Positions 6,932 to 9,789 of a DNA stretch of 9,789 bases are shown here, in pieces. The position numbers and the translations under genes are program-made. How positions within the stretch are numbered: the stretch's first letter is position 1; every line of letters begins with the position of its first letter. This DNA is from Thermoplasmata archaeon (GTDB taxonomy: Archaea > Thermoplasmatota > Thermoplasmata > Thermoplasmatales > Thermoplasmataceae): the NCBI GenBank assembly GCA_021793945.1, contig JAJYRT010000066.1:1-9789 (forward strand), read 5' to 3'. The notes under the pieces are model-generated. The model worked only from the letters and a program-made list of their open reading frames with translations, was not told the DNA's origin and made no database searches.

Positions 6932-7447
6932 CTAAAGTATAACAACAGCCTTAACGCCGGGGACCGACTTTATCCTGGCCAGCATGCCAGACGGGACTGG
7001 GACATCAGTCACTATAATTGCCTTAGGGTTCTCGACCAGGTCCGGATCATCGCCTATCACCTGGCGTATGCTTATTTTTTCCATGGCTATAATATCGGCG
7101 ACACCGGCAATTATGCCGGAACGGCTTGCGGAATCGGGAAGTATTTCTATGACGCCCATTCCAACCTTGGAACTGGCCATGCCCAGGTTGCAGACCGGCC
7201 TTAAATTCTGGAAAAATTCCATGAGCGTGGAATCTTCCGAGATCTTCCTGAGAGTCTCCACAACGACCCTCCTGTCGACGCTGATCGCCTCGGCAATTGA
7301 GTTCGGTTTTATCTCTATCCCATCACAATAAATCCTCAGTTTCCTGTCCATGTCCATCTCCACGTTCAACCCGATGGAAATCATCTTTTTAATGACCTTC
7401 TGTTGTGACGGATTGCGGACAAACTTTCCACTTATCTGATCCCACAT
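6932..7447 (-). CDS. ACT-domain regulator of amino acid metabolism (COG2061-like)
   Basis: A 171-residue protein. Residues about 1-85 match the family's N-terminal DNA-binding-like part: a W-D-x-I-S-G-K-F opening, NPSQQKVIKKMISIGLNV (12-29), then GIEIKPNSIAEAISVDRRVV (43-62), which fits a winged helix. The C-terminal ACT domain runs about 98-171 and includes MGVIEILPDSASRSGI (97-112) and ISIRQVIGDDPDLVENP (125-141). ACT domains bind amino acids. Proteins of this group are annotated as predicted amino-acid-responsive regulators, but their ligands are mostly unproven, so the exact target is inference. A GTG four codons upstream (7459) is also in frame. The ATG at 7447 is preferred because a TATA box lies about 25 bp upstream, at leaderless spacing. 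It follows radA on the same strand and converges on purK. Confidence 0.85.
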   Translation of the reverse strand: MWDQISGKFVRNPSQQKVIKKMISIGLNVEMDMDRKLRIYCDGIEIKPNSIAEAISVDRRVVVETLRKISEDSTLMEFFQNLRPVCNLGMASSKVGMGVIEILPDSASRSGIIAGVADIIAMEKISIRQVIGDDPDLVENPKAIIVTDVPVPSGMLARIKSVPGVKAVVIL

Positions 7448-7468
7448 GAATAAAGTCACTTGAATTGC

Positions 7469-7476
7469 TTTAAAAA
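7469..7476 (-). promoter_or_regulatory. TATA box for the ACT-domain gene
   Basis: On the minus strand this reads TTTTTAAA, centred about 25.5 bp before the ATG at 7447. The spacing supports a leaderless transcript and that ATG over the GTG at 7459. Confidence 0.5.
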
Positions 7477-7486
7477 CCTTGTCCTT

Positions 7487-7492
7487 AAAAAA
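7487..7492 (-). terminator. T-run after radA
   Basis: Six T residues on the minus strand start 12 bases after the radA stop. They could end the gap-radA transcript just before the promoter of the ACT-domain gene, or form part of that promoter's upstream AT-rich region. Confidence 0.35.
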
Positions 7493-7504
7493 TAGGAATG
7501 AGAA

Positions 7505-8473
7505 TCAGGTTCCGTCGCTGATTCCATCCTCTGAAAGCTGGATGACTGTTTCACCCTCAGGAAGGTAAGGTGAATCAATCAGCCTGGCAATTCTCTTCCC
7601 TGCCTTGCTCTTCCTGAGATATATCCTGAAGGTTGCGGTGTGACCAACTATGTTCCCGCCGATTGGGGTGGTGGGGTCTCCAAAAAATACATCCGGCCTT
7701 GCAGATACCTGGTTTGTTACGGCTATGATTGCGTTATAGATGGTGGAGAACTTGAGCAGATCGTGCATGTGCCTGTTGAGCAGCTGCTGCCTCTCAGCCA
7801 GAGATCCCCTTCCCATGTATTCCGACCTGAAGTGGGAAGTCAGGGAATCAACAACAACCAGTTTTATATTGAATTCCTTGGCAAGATCGGCTGCCTTCTC
7901 CGCCAGGAGTATCTGGTGGTGTGAGTTGTACGCCCGTGCCACGTGTATGCGCTTCAGGGTCTCGTCAGGATCAACTCCTTTCGCTCTTGCCATCTGCACT
8001 ATCCTTTCCGGCCTGAAAGTATTCTCTGTATCGATTATCATGGTTTCCGCTTCCAGCCCCCCCCTCTCGAAGGGCATGGTCACGTTGACCGCCAGCTGGT
8101 GCATTATCTGCGTTTTTCCTGATCCGAATTCCCCGAAGAACTCTGTTATGGATTGAGTTTCAAGCCCGCCCCCAAGCAGATCGTCAAGGTTCTTGCTCCC
8201 CGTTGTCAATTTCCTGACCTCCTTCCTGCGGGCGAGGATCTCCTCTCCGGTCTCGAAATTGCCGACATCAGCGGCCTTTCTCGCAGCATTTATTATCTTG
8301 ATTGCAGCACCCTCTGCTATGCCGCTCACCTCTGACAGGTCCTTTGGCGATGCTACGGCCAGGGTCATTATGTCGTCATATCCGTTTTCTCTCAATTTCT
8401 CGGCAGTCGCCTCTCCGACGCCGGCTAGATCTTCTATGGTTATTTTCTTAGTTTCCTTCTCATTTCCTGCCAT
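7505..8473 (-). CDS. radA: RadA, archaeal RecA/Rad51-family recombinase
   Basis: A 322-residue archaeal RadA of normal length. It forms ATP-dependent filaments on single-stranded DNA and drives strand exchange in recombinational repair. An N-terminal helix-hairpin-helix DNA-binding domain covers about 11-66, with [16 protein letters not shown] at 16-31. The linker polymerisation motif is FETG at 73-76. The ATPase core has Walker A GEFGSGKT (114-121), the catalytic-glutamate segment [13 protein letters not shown] (146-158), Walker B LVVVD (205-209), the loop L1 region [14 protein letters not shown] (217-230) and the loop L2 region [20 protein letters not shown] (254-273). The length and N-terminal domain exclude RadB. 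The ATG overlaps the stop of the upstream GAPDH gene (TAATG), and a strong Shine-Dalgarno site precedes it, so it is probably cotranscribed and translationally coupled with GAPDH. Confidence 0.97.
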   Translation of the reverse strand: MAGNEKETKKITIEDLAGVGEATAEKLRENGYDDIMTLAVASPKDLSEVSGIAEGAAIKIINAARKAADVGNFETGEEILARRKEVRKLTTGSKNLDDLLGGGLETQSITEFFGEFGSGKTQIMHQLAVNVTMPFERGGLEAETMIIDTENTFRPERIVQMARAKGVDPDETLKRIHVARAYNSHHQILLAEKAADLAKEFNIKLVVVDSLTSHFRSEYMGRGSLAERQQLLNRHMHDLLKFSTIYNAIIAVTNQVSARPDVFFGDPTTPIGGNIVGHTATFRIYLRKSKAGKRIARLIDSPYLPEGETVIQLSEDGISDGT

Positions 8474-9489
8474 TAGTAAAACACCTCTTTGTCTATGCTC
8501 AGGCTCCTGTCCGTCAGGTCTATCGATTCATGCTGACCAGCAGAAGCCAGGGATGATCTTATGGCATCCACGTTCTCCGGTACCACGATGCTTTCCTGGT
8601 GGACTGCCTGGATATAGTTCAGCCGGTCTCCCTTTACGCTAACACTGTCCTGCCAGATAACTATTTCGTAGAGGTCCGATCTGTCCCTGTTCCCTTCCCT
8701 CGACATGTCCATTATCTGCGCCGTGGAAGTGAGGCCATCCTTTCCGGAGATAAGCCTTACCCTCCTGAACTTGCTCCACGCACCAATAACCTCCTCACGT
8801 GTTGTACTTTTCTTGAGTTTTGCATCTACAACATGAACGTGCATAAGGGTTGTCGGTACCTTGACAGCCACGGTATCTATGTCAATATCCCTGATCACGG
8901 TCTTTACGTCAGGGGCGTGATGTGACGGGAATTTAAGGCTTGGCTCTATGGCATTAATCGGGCCCTTCTTGCTGTCATTTGGATCTGTTGCCCTCCTTAT
9001 CAGTGTAGCGCTGACGTGCTGTATTCCAATTTCCGAGTGGACAGGAAAGAGGCTCCTTGCAAGTCCAGTCGTGTTGCAGGAGACCACCCTGACAGATTTC
9101 TTACCGTAGCATTCCCCGTAACTGGAATAAGCATTGAAGCTAGCATCCGCCACTGAGCTCTCCTCGCCCCCCTGAAATATTGCATTTATCCTTCCGCTGT
9201 ACATAGTTCTGTTCTTCTCGCCCATCCCCTCAGGCGTTGCATCCACAACTATGTCGCTTGTCGATAGCAGATCGGGCAGCAAACCTGCAGTCTCTATCCC
9301 GGCATCCTTAAATTTCCTGGCTGATATTTCATCAGGAACGTATATCCTGAAGGTCTTCGCAGCCATTCTGGCAACATAGTCCGGGGTCGCCTTCACTATT
9401 CCGGATACCTTCATGTCAGGTTGCTTGAGAACGGCATTAGCTACCCTCCTGCCGATGGTTCCATACCCGTTCACTGCTACATTTATCAT
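8473..9489 (-). CDS. gap: Type II glyceraldehyde-3-phosphate dehydrogenase (archaeal)
   Basis: A 338-residue phosphorylating GAPDH of the archaeal type II class, interconverting glyceraldehyde 3-phosphate and 1,3-bisphosphoglycerate with NAD(P). The N-terminal Rossmann loop is NGYGTIGRR (7-15). The catalytic motif is SCNTTGL (137-143) with nucleophile Cys138, matching the archaeal form and not the bacterial SCTTNCL form. [17 protein letters not shown] (165-181) and PSHHAPDV (188-195) are also typical of the class. In Thermoplasmatales sugar breakdown is thought to use a non-phosphorylative Entner-Doudoroff route, so a gluconeogenic role is likely; that is inference from family knowledge. The ATG at 9489 has a TATA box about 27 bp upstream. 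The stop overlaps the radA start, giving a gap-radA unit. Confidence 0.96.
   Translation of the reverse strand: MINVAVNGYGTIGRRVANAVLKQPDMKVSGIVKATPDYVARMAAKTFRIYVPDEISARKFKDAGIETAGLLPDLLSTSDIVVDATPEGMGEKNRTMYSGRINAIFQGGEESSVADASFNAYSSYGECYGKKSVRVVSCNTTGLARSLFPVHSEIGIQHVSATLIRRATDPNDSKKGPINAIEPSLKFPSHHAPDVKTVIRDIDIDTVAVKVPTTLMHVHVVDAKLKKSTTREEVIGAWSKFRRVRLISGKDGLTSTAQIMDMSREGNRDRSDLYEIVIWQDSVSVKGDRLNYIQAVHQESIVVPENVDAIRSSLASAGQHESIDLTDRSLSIDKEVFY
8482..8487 (-). promoter_or_regulatory. radA: Shine-Dalgarno site for radA
   Basis: On the minus strand GAGGTG lies about eight bases before the radA ATG, inside the last GAPDH codons. It is the best ribosome-binding site in the window and belongs to an operon-internal gene, unlike the leaderless first genes. 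Confidence 0.6.
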
Positions 9490-9510
9490 GGTATTCTCAT
9501 GATTAGAGGG

Positions 9511-9520
9511 AGGTATAAAG
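9511..9520 (-). promoter_or_regulatory. TATA box for gap-radA
   Basis: On the minus strand this reads CTTTATACCT, centred about 27 bp before the GAPDH ATG with an AC-rich stretch upstream. It is a good archaeal promoter at leaderless spacing. The gap to the divergent gene at 9613 is short, so both promoters share about 120 bp. Confidence 0.6.
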
Positions 9521-9583
9521 AGCTTGTTTTTGCACCATGTTTCATCAGTTGGGAGTGGCTCCTGTATAGACTGCCATGAAAGT

Positions 9584-9591
9584 TTTTTAAA
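9584..9591 (+). promoter_or_regulatory. TATA-like box for the exported protein gene
   Basis: TTTTTAAA is centred about 25.5 bp before the ATG at 9613. It is too close to the alternative ATGs at 9598 and 9604 to serve them as a leaderless promoter, so it favours 9613 as the start. Confidence 0.45.
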
Positions 9592-9612
9592 TCAGCCATG
9601 GATATGGGAAAA

Positions 9613-9789
9613 ATGGTATCAATTAAACTAATTACATGTATGGTACTATTAATAATTATACCGAATATGGGAATGTTGGCACACGCCTCAACAGGTGGTG
9701 CCGGGCTGCAGGCTGGCAATTACTACAATTTTTCAGGGCAAAGTGTTGGATCATTTCCGCAAAATGCGACATGGATAGGGTTCTCGCAT
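9613..9789 (+). CDS. Secreted or surface protein, N-terminal part only
   Basis: The first 59 codons of a gene cut off by the right edge of the window. The protein starts with a short basic N-region (MVSIK), a hydrophobic core of about 18 residues (LITCMVLLIIIPNMGMLA) and an AHA-S site suited to signal peptidase I, followed by a glycine- and asparagine-rich mature start. Two N-glycosylation sequons (NFS and NAT) lie in the visible mature part, which fits a glycosylated surface protein of an archaeon. The function cannot be judged from this fragment; thermopsin-like proteases, binding proteins and surface-layer proteins all begin this way. In-frame ATGs at 9598 and 9604 are alternatives, but the TATA-like box spacing and the shorter N-region favour 9613. 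It is divergent from GAPDH. Confidence 0.7.
   Translation, partial: MVSIKLITCMVLLIIIPNMGMLAHASTGGAGLQAGNYYNFSGQSVGSFPQNATWIGFSH

Noticed and set aside
8193..8642. 149-codon + strand frame opposite radA and gap
   Set aside because: It is the serine- and proline-rich complement of two strongly conserved genes and shows no motif of its own.
1..9789. CRISPR array, insertion sequence, tRNA or rRNA gene
   Set aside because: No regularly spaced repeats, transposase-like proteins or terminal inverted repeats, or tRNA-like or rRNA-like sequence were found in the gaps, which are all under about 170 bp.

Overview
The window is about 9.8 kb of densely coding archaeal chromosome. Its best fit is a Thermoplasmatales-type acidophile or a close relative. 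This rests on four things: an archaeal type II glyceraldehyde-3-phosphate dehydrogenase, an archaeal RadA recombinase, heavy use of AGG/AGA (Arg) and ATA (Ile) codons at moderate GC, and TATA-like boxes about 24-27 bp upstream of many start codons with no Shine-Dalgarno site, which is the leaderless pattern common in that group. The assignment is inferred from gene content; no marker such as rRNA lies in the window.

Left half, all on the + strand: a 307-residue protein of unknown function (83-1006), a 12-TM major facilitator transporter (1082-2317), and a radical SAM enzyme with a cobalamin-domain-like N-terminus (2487-4166). Then come the tRNA t6A enzyme Sua5 (4285-5349) and the purine pair PurE and PurK (5376-5846 and 5843-6928). 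PurE and PurK overlap by four bases and together make the two-step N5-CAIR route of purine synthesis. The other genes on this strand each seem to have their own promoter.

Right half, on the - strand: GAPDH (9489-8473) and RadA (8473-7505) are joined by a TAATG stop/start overlap and form a two-gene unit. An ACT-domain regulator of the COG2061 type (7447-6932) follows, probably from its own leaderless promoter, and ends 3 bp from the convergent purK stop. Divergent from GAPDH, a + strand gene for a secreted or surface protein begins at 9613 and runs off the right edge.

The largest gap between genes is about 170 bp (2318-2486). No tRNA or rRNA gene, CRISPR array, insertion sequence or other mobile element was seen. 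Most of the window is housekeeping. The parts most worth following up are the radical SAM enzyme (possibly linked to membrane lipid modification), the unknown protein with an apparent threefold internal repeat behind a perfect palindrome, the gap-radA coupling, and the partial exported protein.
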